DNA of 64,000 bases from Methylomonas sp. (GCF_023228165.1 NZ_JALOBS010000010.1:62001-126000); one strand, 5' to 3'. Positions 35,786-43,723 are shown, counted from the stretch's first letter. The notes: generated from the letters alone by a model not told the origin. Numbers and translations are program-made.

Positions 35786-35830
35786 ATTTCGGCGCCATAA
35801 CCCCCACTCCCGCGGGAGTGGGTGAGGAGA
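35786..35830. repeat. Dispersed intergenic element, copy A (perfect 20-base palindrome core)
   Basis: Contains a perfect 20-base palindrome at 35803-35822 (CCCACTCCCGCGGGAGTGGG). It is preceded by ATTTCGGCGCC and followed by GAGGAGAAT; a related arrangement recurs at 49880-49925. It could act as a terminator or as a REP-like sequence. Confidence 0.55.
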
Positions 35831-35980
35831 ATTTACATCCGACATTTGAAATTCGGGCAGTATAACTAGCAAAATAAAACACCTGAAAAAGCCATGTAAG
35901 GTTTCCGCGTGCAGTGCGACCAAAATCAGGTAGTCATAAATTGGCTGACTTAATCGCAATTTCAAGCTCGGGTGAAGCAC

Positions 35981-36151
35981 ATGAATCGTTATCTATTAAA
36001 TCGTCTTTCCGCTATATTTTGGATAGTGTTGATATTCAGTTTATTCGCCAAAAAAGCGGCGGCCGATGAGTTCCCCGTCGATTTTAACGATATCGGCGGT
36101 TTTATGTCGCCGGCGGCCGTTATACCGACCATGCCCGGGTTCGTTAATTGA
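35981..36151 (+). CDS. Small secreted peptide gene (56 residues)
   Basis: An ATG frame of 56 residues with a textbook signal peptide (MNRYLLNRLSAIFWIVLIFS, then cleavage near AAA-DE) leaving a mature peptide of about 28 residues, DEFPVDFNDIGGFMSPAAVI followed by PTMPGFVN. GGTGA about 8 bases upstream could serve as ribosome site. No Cys is present. Signal peptide plus short conserved-looking mature part suggests a real small exported protein, but I recognise no family. Confidence 0.5.
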   Translation: MNRYLLNRLSAIFWIVLIFSLFAKKAAADEFPVDFNDIGGFMSPAAVIPTMPGFVN

Positions 36152-36260
36152 GCAAGGTTTTCGAGACAGCGCAATGAACCGTTCAATAGGCTAAATGTCT
36201 GAAGGGGCGGTAGGGATAGACGCCAAATCACTTGGCGGATCATTTTAGGAGGAAGACATC

Positions 36261-36791
36261 ATGAAAAATTTGCTATTTGTGCTGTTTGCGATTGCGCTAT
36301 CCGGCTGCGCCAGCCATATCCCTTTAGCGATCAGAAAACCGCCCGAACCCAATCCCATGATTGCAGATGTATTGGCGCAAGCCGATCTGCAACAGCAGCC
36401 GGTGCGTTGGGGCGGAACTATCTTGTCTGTCGTTAATCATCCAAACGACACCGAGATCGAGATACTGGCCAAGAAGCTGGGCCGATATGGAAAACCGGTC
36501 GACGGCGACGATACCCAAGGGCGGTTTCTGGCCCGGGTGGACGGCTTTCTCGATCCGGCCATTTATGCGCATGGCCGTCTGCTGACCGTCTACGGCATCA
36601 TCGATTCCTTGGTGAGCCGCAATGTTGGCGAAAAACCTTACCGGTATCCGTTGATGAAAGTGCAAAGCCAGTATTTATGGCCGCGCGAGCAGGAAAATGA
36701 TTATCCGGGTTATTATCCGTATGGTTACTATGGTGCCTATGGCTTTTACCCCTACGGTTATCGGTTTGGCTTGGGTTACAGACGCTGGTAA
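36261..36791 (+). CDS. Slp-family outer-membrane lipoprotein
   Basis: A 176-residue lipoprotein of the Slp (starvation/stationary-phase-inducible) family. The lipobox is LSGC (Cys17), and the core (VRWGGTILSVVNHPNDTEIEIL, DTQGRFLARVDGFLDPAIYAHGR, LTVYGIIDSL) fits the family pattern. The C-terminal tail, from about residue 150, is a Tyr/Gly/Pro-rich low-complexity stretch (YPGYYPYGYYGAYGFYPYGY). Strong ribosome site AGGAGGAAG. Outer-membrane location is inferred from the absence of an Asp at +2. Confidence 0.85.
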   Translation: MKNLLFVLFAIALSGCASHIPLAIRKPPEPNPMIADVLAQADLQQQPVRWGGTILSVVNHPNDTEIEILAKKLGRYGKPVDGDDTQGRFLARVDGFLDPAIYAHGRLLTVYGIIDSLVSRNVGEKPYRYPLMKVQSQYLWPREQENDYPGYYPYGYYGAYGFYPYGYRFGLGYRRW

Positions 36792-36840
36792 ACCAGCAGC
36801 GTGTTCAGTCGGGGTTTGCTGGATAAGCGCGGTAAAAATC

Positions 36841-37809
36841 TCAGACGGCAGCCAGTGCGCCGCCGCAGCTGCTGCCTTGGCCGGCAGTGCAGCCGTAACA
36901 ATGCGCGGCGGTGGCGATTGGAGCACCTTTCAGCTGCGACGGGTTGAACTGGCTGATATGGGGCCGGGGGTGGTTCGCGGCAGCCAACGGCATGGTAAGC
37001 ATCTGGTTGAAATCACAGTCATAGATATAGCCTTGCCAGTCGATACTGATGGTATTCAGGCACATCAGGTTGTCGAGATTCTCGGCGCGAAAGTGTTGTT
37101 TCAATAAATTCAGATAACTATCGAAACGGCCCTGGCTGACCAGCATGCTGCCGAAGCGTTGGATAGGCATGTTGGCGATGGCAAACAGCTGGTTGAAAAC
37201 GATACCGTATTCTCGCCACAAATGCTGTTTGTAAGCCAGCTCCAGTTGATGCTGGTCGGGCGGCAGCACCGCATCTTGCGGGTTGAAGACCAAATTAAGC
37301 CGCAAGCTGCTGTCCGTCTGGCCGTAACCCAGCCGGTTAAGACGCTGTAATGCCGCCAAGCTGTCCTTGAATACGCCTTTGCCGCGCTGCTTGTCGACAT
37401 TTTCTTGCAGATAACAAGGTAGGGACGCGACGATTTCCACTTGCTGATCGGCTAGAAACTCTGCTAAATCTTCATAACTCGGTTCTTCCAGGATGGTAAG
37501 GTTGCAACGGTCGATAACCTTGATGCCGGCTTCGCGGGCAGTACGCACCAGATACATAAACTCCGGATGCATTTCCGGTGCGCCACCGGTCAAGTCCAGC
37601 GTATGAATTTGAGCGGCTTCGGCCAATGCCAGAATCCGGTCCATGGTTTCGCGGCTCATCAGCTCGGTACGTTTCGGGCCGGCGTTGACATGACAATGCA
37701 CGCAACTCAGGTTGCACAGATAGCCGAGGTTAAGCTGTAAAACTTCCAGCGGCTTGCGGAAAATGGCCGGAAAGTCATTAAGGGCCAGTAGCGGTTTGGT
37801 GTCGTGCAT
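36841..37809 (-). CDS. arsS: ArsS-type radical SAM protein
   Basis: A 322-residue radical SAM enzyme with the [4Fe-4S] motif CNLSCVHC (Cys32, 36, 39), and the Cys-rich C-terminus CLNTISIDWQGYIYDCDFNQ plus HCYGCTAGQGSSCGGAL characteristic of proteins named for arsenosugar biosynthesis (ArsS), where the C-terminal site is sometimes Cys and sometimes selenocysteine. Here all positions are Cys. It is the last gene of the bufferin-like operon, 2 bases after the DUF3047 gene; no arsM methyltransferase is visible, so the real substrate in this setting may not be arsenic. Confidence 0.85.
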   Translation of the reverse strand: MHDTKPLLALNDFPAIFRKPLEVLQLNLGYLCNLSCVHCHVNAGPKRTELMSRETMDRILALAEAAQIHTLDLTGGAPEMHPEFMYLVRTAREAGIKVIDRCNLTILEEPSYEDLAEFLADQQVEIVASLPCYLQENVDKQRGKGVFKDSLAALQRLNRLGYGQTDSSLRLNLVFNPQDAVLPPDQHQLELAYKQHLWREYGIVFNQLFAIANMPIQRFGSMLVSQGRFDSYLNLLKQHFRAENLDNLMCLNTISIDWQGYIYDCDFNQMLTMPLAAANHPRPHISQFNPSQLKGAPIATAAHCYGCTAGQGSSCGGALAAV

Positions 37810-37811
37810 GT

Positions 37812-38459
37812 TTAATCCTTGGAGAACCAGATGTCGCCGTAAACAGCCGAAACCGAACCGTTGCTGTTGTCGGTGTCGGTCATGATGGCCACGGCATCGA
37901 TGCGGCGAACATCTTCGCCAAACAATTGTTTAAAGTCGGCCCGCACATTGCGCTTCTCGGTCTGCCAGCTATTCAACGGCGCTTCCGGGCCACGCAAGGC
38001 TAGCATCATTGCATGGTCGCCGGCAAACGCATTCGGCCAAATGCGGTCCTTGGCGCTATTACTGGACCATACGTAATTGATGGCTTTGGTTTGCCAAAAG
38101 GCCAGGCCGCCTTTTACCAGCACGTAGACCCGCGCGGCGTAATCGTCGCCGGCCTTGCTTTGTTCATCCAGGCCGGGCAACCGATTGGCTATTCGCCAGG
38201 ACCAGTTCAATATCGGTGTCTGCTCCAGGTCGATGGCTTGTTCCTTGAATAAGCCCGAACCCGAGGCATGACTATCCGCAACTAAAACCGTCACGCCGTC
38301 CAGCTTTTGTAGGTGGTAGCGGGTTTCGCCCTTGAAGCTTTTCCGTTCCCAACCGGTTAGGTGATTTTGGCTGAATTCTCCCAGTCTGACATTAGAGTCT
38401 GCTACTGCAGCAGGGAGCGTGAAAGCCGACAATACTAGCCAAGCGAATTTTTTTATCAT
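37812..38459 (-). CDS. DUF3047 secreted protein
   Basis: A 215-residue exported protein (signal peptide cleaved near AVA-DS) matching the DUF3047 pattern: LNWSWRIANRLPG, DDYAARVYVLVKGG, INYVWSSNSAKDRIWPNAFAGDHAMMLALRG and VDAVAIMTDTDNSNGSVSAVYGDIWF. The fold is probably a beta-sandwich; no function is established. It sits between doxX (8-base gap) and arsS (2-base gap), so it belongs to the same transcript as the copper-peptide genes. Confidence 0.82.
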   Translation of the reverse strand: MIKKFAWLVLSAFTLPAAVADSNVRLGEFSQNHLTGWERKSFKGETRYHLQKLDGVTVLVADSHASGSGLFKEQAIDLEQTPILNWSWRIANRLPGLDEQSKAGDDYAARVYVLVKGGLAFWQTKAINYVWSSNSAKDRIWPNAFAGDHAMMLALRGPEAPLNSWQTEKRNVRADFKQLFGEDVRRIDAVAIMTDTDNSNGSVSAVYGDIWFSKD

Positions 38460-38467
38460 GAAGGGGT

Positions 38468-39025
38468 TTAGTCGGTGGATAGGCGTGTTTTCAAGTAGTT
38501 GTCGAGACTCAAACGGCCCGCGCCGCTAAACAGCAGGGTCGACAACATTAATATATACATCAAGGGTAGTTTGTAATTGCCGTATCCGTGATCGGAAATG
38601 GCGTAACCTTTCCATAACTCGTTCAAACTCTGCCAATCGGCCGGCCAGTGTACGGCTGCTATAGCGACCACGCTCAAGACGATTAGTGCCGCGCTGAAAA
38701 AGCGAGTCATAAAACCCAGCAGCAGGGCCAAGGGGGCGATGATCTCCAGGCCGGTCGCCAGCGTCCAGCTAAAGTCGGCCGGTAACATATTAAACGGAAA
38801 CGGAAAGTTTAACTCGGTGAACCAATTTTCACCCTGCAGTTTTTCCAGACCGGCCTCGCCGAATTCGTAAGCCAGCAGCAGGCGTAAAAACGTCGGCGCC
38901 AATGTTGGTGCGTGCCGGTCCAGCCAATGACTTAATTGCCGCGGCAGTGCGCGGATCCGGGCAATGCCGGCGCTAATTTCGCAGCTGATGCAGGACGAGC
39001 CGGGAGATGTTTGGGTTTGGTTCAT
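38468..39025 (-). CDS. DoxX-family membrane protein (BufD/HvfE-like)
   Basis: A 185-residue DoxX-type protein with four predicted membrane helices (GEAGLEKLQGENWFTELNFP, WTLATGLEIIAPLALLLGF, LIVLSVVAIAAVHW, YILMLSTLLFSGAGRLSLD). The N-terminus carries CISCEIS. In bufferin/HvfABCE-type clusters a DoxX protein is the usual fourth member and may serve redox or export steps. The start overlaps the DUF2063 stop by 4 bases. Confidence 0.87.
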   Translation of the reverse strand: MNQTQTSPGSSCISCEISAGIARIRALPRQLSHWLDRHAPTLAPTFLRLLLAYEFGEAGLEKLQGENWFTELNFPFPFNMLPADFSWTLATGLEIIAPLALLLGFMTRFFSAALIVLSVVAIAAVHWPADWQSLNELWKGYAISDHGYGNYKLPLMYILMLSTLLFSGAGRLSLDNYLKTRLSTD

Positions 39026-39792
39026 AAGTGTGCTCCAGAAACATGGGCCGGACGCGTATCGACTATTGCGCCACGATGGTGTAGTTCCAGCAAGGCGTGC
39101 ATGCCGAACTGCATGAATTGAGTGGAGGCGGCTGCATCCAGCCCGCTGCCAAGGTTGTCCAAGGCTTGTCGACCGGTATAGCCGTTACAAAGTAGGCGCA
39201 CCAGCCGGGCTGTGGCCGGATTGAGTGCTACGAATTGGACCTGGTCGTTGCTATCCCGAAACCCTAATATATGGGTGGGGCCGGCCGGCGGTGTCTTAGG
39301 CTGAAACGTCGGGCTGATGTCTTGTACCGGCCAGCGGTAATGCAGTAACTGCTTGACCGGGGTAAACAGTGGTACATCGTGAAACAGTTGATGGTCTGTC
39401 AGCGCTTTGACAGGCACTGAAGCCGCTTCGGCAATCGACAGTTGTAATTCTAGCCATTCAAAATGAGCCAGTTCGGCAAGAAAAGGCTTGTCGCCGGCTT
39501 GTTGGCGTTCCAGATGCAGATACTGTAAAAATTCGTCGGGTATTTGCCGGTAATACGGCGAACCACAGCGGTGTTCGGCGATGAAATCCAACAGCAAAGC
39601 ACGCCATTCCTCGCCTGGCAGAATGCGATGGATAACCGGAAAGCAGGCCGACAGGCTTTCGTCGAATTTGTTATAAAGCAGTTCGACATAGACCGCCAGG
39701 CGTTCGGCGGCAAATCCTGGCGGTACCTTCGCTGCTTGCGGCCGGCGTAAGTAATCCAAAAAAAGCCGTTGTTGTGTTTGCAAGGCTGTCAT
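39022..39792 (-). CDS. DUF2063 partner protein of the MNIO enzyme (BufC/HvfC-like)
   Basis: A 256-residue protein with the DUF2063 N-terminal helical domain (LFLDYLRRPQAAKVPPGFAAERLAVYVELLYNKFDESLSACFPV) and a second domain (FRDSNDQVQFVALNPATARLVRLLCNGYTGRQAL) of the kind that recognises the leader of the peptide substrate. In characterised systems this partner binds the DUF692 enzyme and presents the precursor peptide. It overlaps both neighbours by 4 bases. Confidence 0.9.
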   Translation of the reverse strand: MTALQTQQRLFLDYLRRPQAAKVPPGFAAERLAVYVELLYNKFDESLSACFPVIHRILPGEEWRALLLDFIAEHRCGSPYYRQIPDEFLQYLHLERQQAGDKPFLAELAHFEWLELQLSIAEAASVPVKALTDHQLFHDVPLFTPVKQLLHYRWPVQDISPTFQPKTPPAGPTHILGFRDSNDQVQFVALNPATARLVRLLCNGYTGRQALDNLGSGLDAAASTQFMQFGMHALLELHHRGAIVDTRPAHVSGAHL

Positions 39793-40661
39793 GCTGATGC
39801 CTCGAGATGTTGATTGGCCTCCCAGCGGCCTCCATGTAACTTTTGTAGCGTGGCAATGCGTTCCACTTCGGGCAGCAATTCCACTAATGGCGGAATATTG
39901 CTGTCGCGCTCTACCAGGGTCGGAAAGGTACCGAAAAGCCGGTAGGCTTCGTCCAGCAATGTCCAGACGGCTTCAATGGTGTTTTGACCATGGGTATCGA
40001 TGATGAGCCCGGACGGATCAAGGTCGTGGCCGGCAACGTGGCCATACACAATGCGCTCGCCCGGCAAGCCGCGTAAAAAAGCCAGTGGATCGTAGCCGTG
40101 ATTGACGCTATTCACGTAAATGTTGTTGACATCCAGGTGCAGGTAGCAATCGGCTTCGGTCAACACGGCATTGATGAAACTCAATTCATCCATCTCCGCT
40201 TGTGGCGGTTGTAGATAGTATGAGGCGTTCTCCAACGCGATGGGCCGTTCCAAAATCTGTTGGGTTTGACGAATTCGCTCGGCCACATGTTTGACCGCTT
40301 GCTCGGTAAACGGAATGGGGTATAAGTCGTAAAAATGCCCTTCGTCACTGCAGAAACTCAAGTGCTCGGTATATAAAGCGAATTGATGTTGATCGAGAAA
40401 ACGTTTTAATTCGCCTAAAAATACCACGTCGAGCGGGGCCGGGCCGCCCAGCGACAGGGCCAGGCCGTGCGCCACAAAACGGTGGCGTTCGGTCAGCCTG
40501 CGAAATTGTTTGCCCAAATGGCCGCCAACGCCCACCCAATTTTCCGGCGATACTTCAAAAAAGTCTATGCTGTCCGCTATCTCGGCTTGTAACGCGGGTA
40601 AAAGTGCCCGGCGCAAGCCCAAGCCGGCGCCGGACAGCCCGAAAGGATGGGATGGGTTCAT
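39789..40661 (-). CDS. DUF692 / MNIO multinuclear iron oxidative enzyme (BufB/HvfB-like)
   Basis: A 290-residue TIM-barrel enzyme of the MNIO family (relatives: MbnB of methanobactin, HvfB). Metal-ligand motifs are all visible: FFEVSPENW, VAHGLALSLGG, YTEHLSF, ENASYYL, LDVNNIYVN, HVAGH, DTHGQNT and LVERDSN. Family enzymes use a multi-iron centre and O2 to modify Cys residues in peptides, for example to oxazolone/thioamide groups that bind copper. Encoded 18 bases after the Cys-rich precursor and coupled to the DUF2063 gene, it almost certainly modifies that precursor. Confidence 0.93.
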   Translation of the reverse strand: MNPSHPFGLSGAGLGLRRALLPALQAEIADSIDFFEVSPENWVGVGGHLGKQFRRLTERHRFVAHGLALSLGGPAPLDVVFLGELKRFLDQHQFALYTEHLSFCSDEGHFYDLYPIPFTEQAVKHVAERIRQTQQILERPIALENASYYLQPPQAEMDELSFINAVLTEADCYLHLDVNNIYVNSVNHGYDPLAFLRGLPGERIVYGHVAGHDLDPSGLIIDTHGQNTIEAVWTLLDEAYRLFGTFPTLVERDSNIPPLVELLPEVERIATLQKLHGGRWEANQHLEASA

Positions 40662-40679
40662 CGGCGGCGGCTCCGATTT

Positions 40680-41015
40680 TTATTGTGCTGCTTTACCGCT
40701 GCAACCAGCTTCAGGCATTTTACCGCTGCAGCCGCCTTCGGGCATTTTTGCGCTGCAACCGCCTTCCGCGCCTTTCATATCCTTCATGTCTTTCATTTTG
40801 TTGGCGCCGCATTTACCTTCGCCGCATTTGCCTTCACGCGCCTTGCCGCTGCAACCGGCTTCGCCGGCTTTTTCATCGGCTGCTGCTAGTTGTTGGATTG
40901 GGTTGATGCTGGACATCTCAAATGGATTTTCGCCAGCTTGAATGGAAGGGGCCGTGGCCAATAATCCGGAAGCAATTGCACCGCCCAAAGCCAGAGTCAG
41001 ATTTTTTTTATTCAT
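40680..41015 (-). CDS. Cys-rich exported RiPP precursor with EGKCG motifs (bufferin/HvfA-like)
   Basis: A 111-residue precursor. Residues 1-27 are a Sec signal peptide (cleavage near IQA-GE), unusual for RiPPs but typical of bufferins. The mature part has six Cys: Cys55 in GCSGK, Cys64 and Cys69 in the tandem EGKCGEGKCG (61-70), then Cys87, 96 and 105 in three GCSxK-MPE repeats; a KMKDMKDMK Met/Lys linker separates the two groups. EGKCG is the motif modified in HvfA to copper-binding oxazolone/thioamide. Start chosen at 41015 (MNKKNLTLALG) over an upstream ATG because it begins the signal peptide. First gene of the operon. Confidence 0.9.
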   Translation of the reverse strand: MNKKNLTLALGGAIASGLLATAPSIQAGENPFEMSSINPIQQLAAADEKAGEAGCSGKAREGKCGEGKCGANKMKDMKDMKGAEGGCSAKMPEGGCSGKMPEAGCSGKAAQ

Positions 41016-41045
41016 GGTGTCGTCTCCAAAGAGTAGTAAGTGTTT

Positions 41046-41074
41046 ATCAGGAAAGACCACAGTGTCTTCCTGAT
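41046..41074 (-). promoter_or_regulatory. Hairpin in the 5' leader of the copper-peptide operon
   Basis: Arms ATCAGGAAAGAC (41046-41057) and GTCTTCCTGAT (41064-41074) pair over 11 bases with one bulged A and a 6-base loop, about 30 bases upstream of the precursor ATG on the minus strand. It could be an operator, an RNA leader element or an mRNA-stabilising hairpin. A GTAAGGAAT sequence on the minus strand just upstream (near 41095-41105) might be part of a non-housekeeping promoter; that is only a suggestion. Confidence 0.4.
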
Positions 41075-41161
41075 CACTCAGTCGGAGATCGATATGATTC
41101 CTTACAAAATTTTATTCGGGCGATACAAAATGAGATGGGTCGGCCTAACTGAGTCCGAGTA

Positions 41162-42880
41162 CTAAGGTGTGATCCAGCTGCTGACCGGATGGAAGGGCTG
41201 GTCAGGGTCATTATCGAGTTGCACGATATAGGCGCCTTTGGAGGCAAAGCGTTGTCCGGGGCCGAGACTCAGCCTAGGAAAGGTGCCGGGATTAAGTAGA
41301 TTTTCGGCTTCGGTTTCTATGTATTCCAGCAGGTAATCCCTGGAAAAGTGGTCGACGACGTGTTCTAAGCCGAACTGTAGTAAATTCAGCGCGTAATAGG
41401 TGTTGAATTGCAAGCGGGGATTATCGATAGGCAGTTGTTGGGTGTTCATCCAGGCTCTGACTCTAAAAGCATGCGGATGATAGGCTGACGGCAGTTCGTA
41501 AGGGTAGCTGAAATACAGCTTACTGGCAATTTCGGCGCGGAATTGATTTCCGGCGTCCAGAGTAGCCGCCGGTAGCAACAGACGTTCGCTATGTTGTGCC
41601 ATTAAGGGAATCTCGGCGGCGATAGCGTGATCGAATTTCCCCGGCCAAATTACCGCGTTAATGGGCTCGGCTTGTTGTTGAGTGAGTGTTTGCCATTGAT
41701 CGCGAAGTTGCTGGACAGTTTCGAAAGGCATGTCTATGACGACATGCTGCTTGTCGCCAGCCAGACTTTGCGCCAGTGCCATGGCCGGTTGGTTACCTCG
41801 GGCATCGTTTGCATGAATATTGACGATCAGCCGCGAATCAAGCGTTTTTTGATGGCGCAGAAATCTACCGATGGCTTTGGCTTCCAGAATCAGTCCCTGA
41901 TTAAAATACATCGAATAATGATTGTCTTTCCCGGTCGGCGGCAGATCGGTAAATGGGAAGAGGCAAGGGATACGGTTGTTTTCGCAAAAATCGTGTATCG
42001 GCGTCCAGTCGCCCTCCGCCATGCCGCCGATAAAGGCGAAGACTGGCTGTTGTTGGTAGCGCTTTGCCAGCTCGTCGGCCCATTGCTTGGGATCGGCGGG
42101 TAACTCCCAGACCTCGTGTTGCCAGAGTCGGAAGGCCTTGGCGAATTCAGAGCGATAACCCGGCGAAAAATTAGGGTGGGCGAGGTTGCCCTCCGTTTCC
42201 AGGTTCAGCCATGCCACAAATTTGGCAATGGTGGCCAACATGGCGTCCTTATTTTTATTGCTGACTTGGGGGCCAACCACGGTCGCCAGCCGGATCACGC
42301 GGTCATCGACACCAGGGTCATTGTGATTGGAAAGCTGGTGTAAATAAGTAATAAGTGCAGCCATTTCGGTATCTGTTAGCTGATAACGCGGCATCAAGGA
42401 ACTCAGCTTTCTACCGGAAGGGTCAATGCCACTCCGAATAGCCGCGGCCAACGATTCATCGCTATAAGCCGGACGCTGATAAGCCGAGCGCATTCTGGCC
42501 CAGAACATTTTTCCCTGGCTTTCTTTGAATAATTTGTTGAACAGATCGGCGCGATCGAAGGTACGTGGATTGAATAAAATATTGCCGGTGACGGGTAATA
42601 CATAATTGCCGCCTTCACTGGAGCCAAAGCCGCTACGACGATGGCATTGCGCGCAATTGAATTGGGGGTCTTTGAAAGCGATGTCGTTTTGCGCCACACC
42701 TTGCAGCGCATCGCCGTTGCCGGTTATACCGCGTTCATATATTTGCGCACCCAGCATGGCATCCGGGGCTAAAAACTGCCGGTAATGCTGGCTCAGCCAA
42801 TAGCCGCCCAAGGCTAGACACACTAGAAGTAAAGTTAGTCCGGTTCTTTTGACGATTGGTGGTAGCGGTTTGTCAGCCAT
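41162..42880 (-). CDS. Membrane-anchored cytochrome c fused to a periplasmic-binding-protein (type 1) domain
   Basis: A 572-residue protein. An N-terminal membrane anchor (about residues 12-31) is followed by a cytochrome c domain with the haem site CAQCH (76-80) and likely axial Met in LSSLMPRYQLT, ending in the usual DTEMAALITYLHQL helix near 190. From about 200 to the end it resembles an amino-acid-type ABC substrate-binding protein (VFAFIGGMAEGDWTPIHDFC, RLIVNIHANDARG). The combination suggests a ligand-sensing or electron-transfer protein on the outer face of the inner membrane. It follows the SCO gene by 57 bases. Confidence 0.82.
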   Translation of the reverse strand: MADKPLPPIVKRTGLTLLLVCLALGGYWLSQHYRQFLAPDAMLGAQIYERGITGNGDALQGVAQNDIAFKDPQFNCAQCHRRSGFGSSEGGNYVLPVTGNILFNPRTFDRADLFNKLFKESQGKMFWARMRSAYQRPAYSDESLAAAIRSGIDPSGRKLSSLMPRYQLTDTEMAALITYLHQLSNHNDPGVDDRVIRLATVVGPQVSNKNKDAMLATIAKFVAWLNLETEGNLAHPNFSPGYRSEFAKAFRLWQHEVWELPADPKQWADELAKRYQQQPVFAFIGGMAEGDWTPIHDFCENNRIPCLFPFTDLPPTGKDNHYSMYFNQGLILEAKAIGRFLRHQKTLDSRLIVNIHANDARGNQPAMALAQSLAGDKQHVVIDMPFETVQQLRDQWQTLTQQQAEPINAVIWPGKFDHAIAAEIPLMAQHSERLLLPAATLDAGNQFRAEIASKLYFSYPYELPSAYHPHAFRVRAWMNTQQLPIDNPRLQFNTYYALNLLQFGLEHVVDHFSRDYLLEYIETEAENLLNPGTFPRLSLGPGQRFASKGAYIVQLDNDPDQPFHPVSSWITP

Positions 42881-42937
42881 AGGGTATTGCTCTGTTTTGA
42901 TGTTGGTTGAAAGTGGAGGTCCTTGACCAGCAAGCGG

Positions 42938-43612
42938 TTAGTCAGGCATGGCCAACATCTGCTTATATTCTGCTATAAGATCTTGCTTGCCCAGCAGGCC
43001 GTTGATGCGCCGCCATGCCGAATCCGGGCCGGGGCGCATGAACGTTAGCGCTAAATGGAACATTTTATTATTACCCGCATAGCTGGCATCGAAGGCTTTC
43101 AATACATTTTTGATGTCATTGGGAGTACCGGTCAAAAAATGCCAATTACCGTCTGCTTTGAAGCGCTTGGCGTAGGCGTGCAGTTGTTCCGGGGTGTCCT
43201 GCTCAGGGTCTATGGAAATGGAAATGAACCGCTGCTTGCCGTTGGACAATTGATCGAGATCGGCTTGTGCGCTTGCTAATGAGGCGCTCAAAATAGGACA
43301 AATCGTTGAACAGGTGACAAATACAAACTGCAGTACCACGGGGCCTTCGGCATTTAGTAATTGCTGTAATGAGATGTCATCGCCGTTGGCATTGATCAAG
43401 CTCACGTCGGGTAGTTGGTAATTGATTGTGCTGACTTGGTATTTGCGAGCCGGAGAACTGGAAACCGTCGCCGAGGGTTCCGAACCTGAAGCTGTTGGTC
43501 GAGGTTCGCTGAGCAGCCAGGTTTGCGCGATATCATCCGAAAATACGCGCAGGCCAACCCCCAGCCATAAACATGCACCAGCCAGCCATTTGGTCGATAG
43601 TTTCACCTTCAC
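42938..43612 (-). CDS. SCO1/SenC-family copper chaperone
   Basis: A 224-residue membrane-anchored thioredoxin-fold protein with the intact copper motif TCSTICP (Cys101, Cys105) and the distal His in NKMFHLALTF. SCO proteins deliver copper to CuA or other periplasmic copper sites, or reduce disulphides. Residues 33-60 form a Ser/Pro-rich linker after the N-terminal anchor. A strong terminator separates it from the gene group upstream, so it likely has its own promoter and is co-transcribed with the cytochrome gene. Confidence 0.9.
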   Translation of the reverse strand: MKVKLSTKWLAGACLWLGVGLRVFSDDIAQTWLLSEPRPTASGSEPSATVSSSPARKYQVSTINYQLPDVSLINANGDDISLQQLLNAEGPVVLQFVFVTCSTICPILSASLASAQADLDQLSNGKQRFISISIDPEQDTPEQLHAYAKRFKADGNWHFLTGTPNDIKNVLKAFDASYAGNNKMFHLALTFMRPGPDSAWRRINGLLGKQDLIAEYKQMLAMPD

Positions 43613-43655
43613 CTCGGTAATAATTGAAATGACAAAATCAAATGAACTTTAAATG

Positions 43656-43690
43656 AAAAAGGGTAAACAGTACTGAGTACTGCTTACCCT
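43656..43690 (-). terminator. Rho-independent terminator
   Basis: Arms 43661-43673 and 43677-43689 pair at 12 of 13 positions around a TGA loop. On the minus strand the hairpin is followed by TTTTTC. It would end the transcript of the 563-residue protein gene and separate it from the SCO gene. Confidence 0.8.
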
Positions 43691-43723
43691 GGGCTTTAAA
43701 TGTTGCTTGCGCGAACTAGCCTA

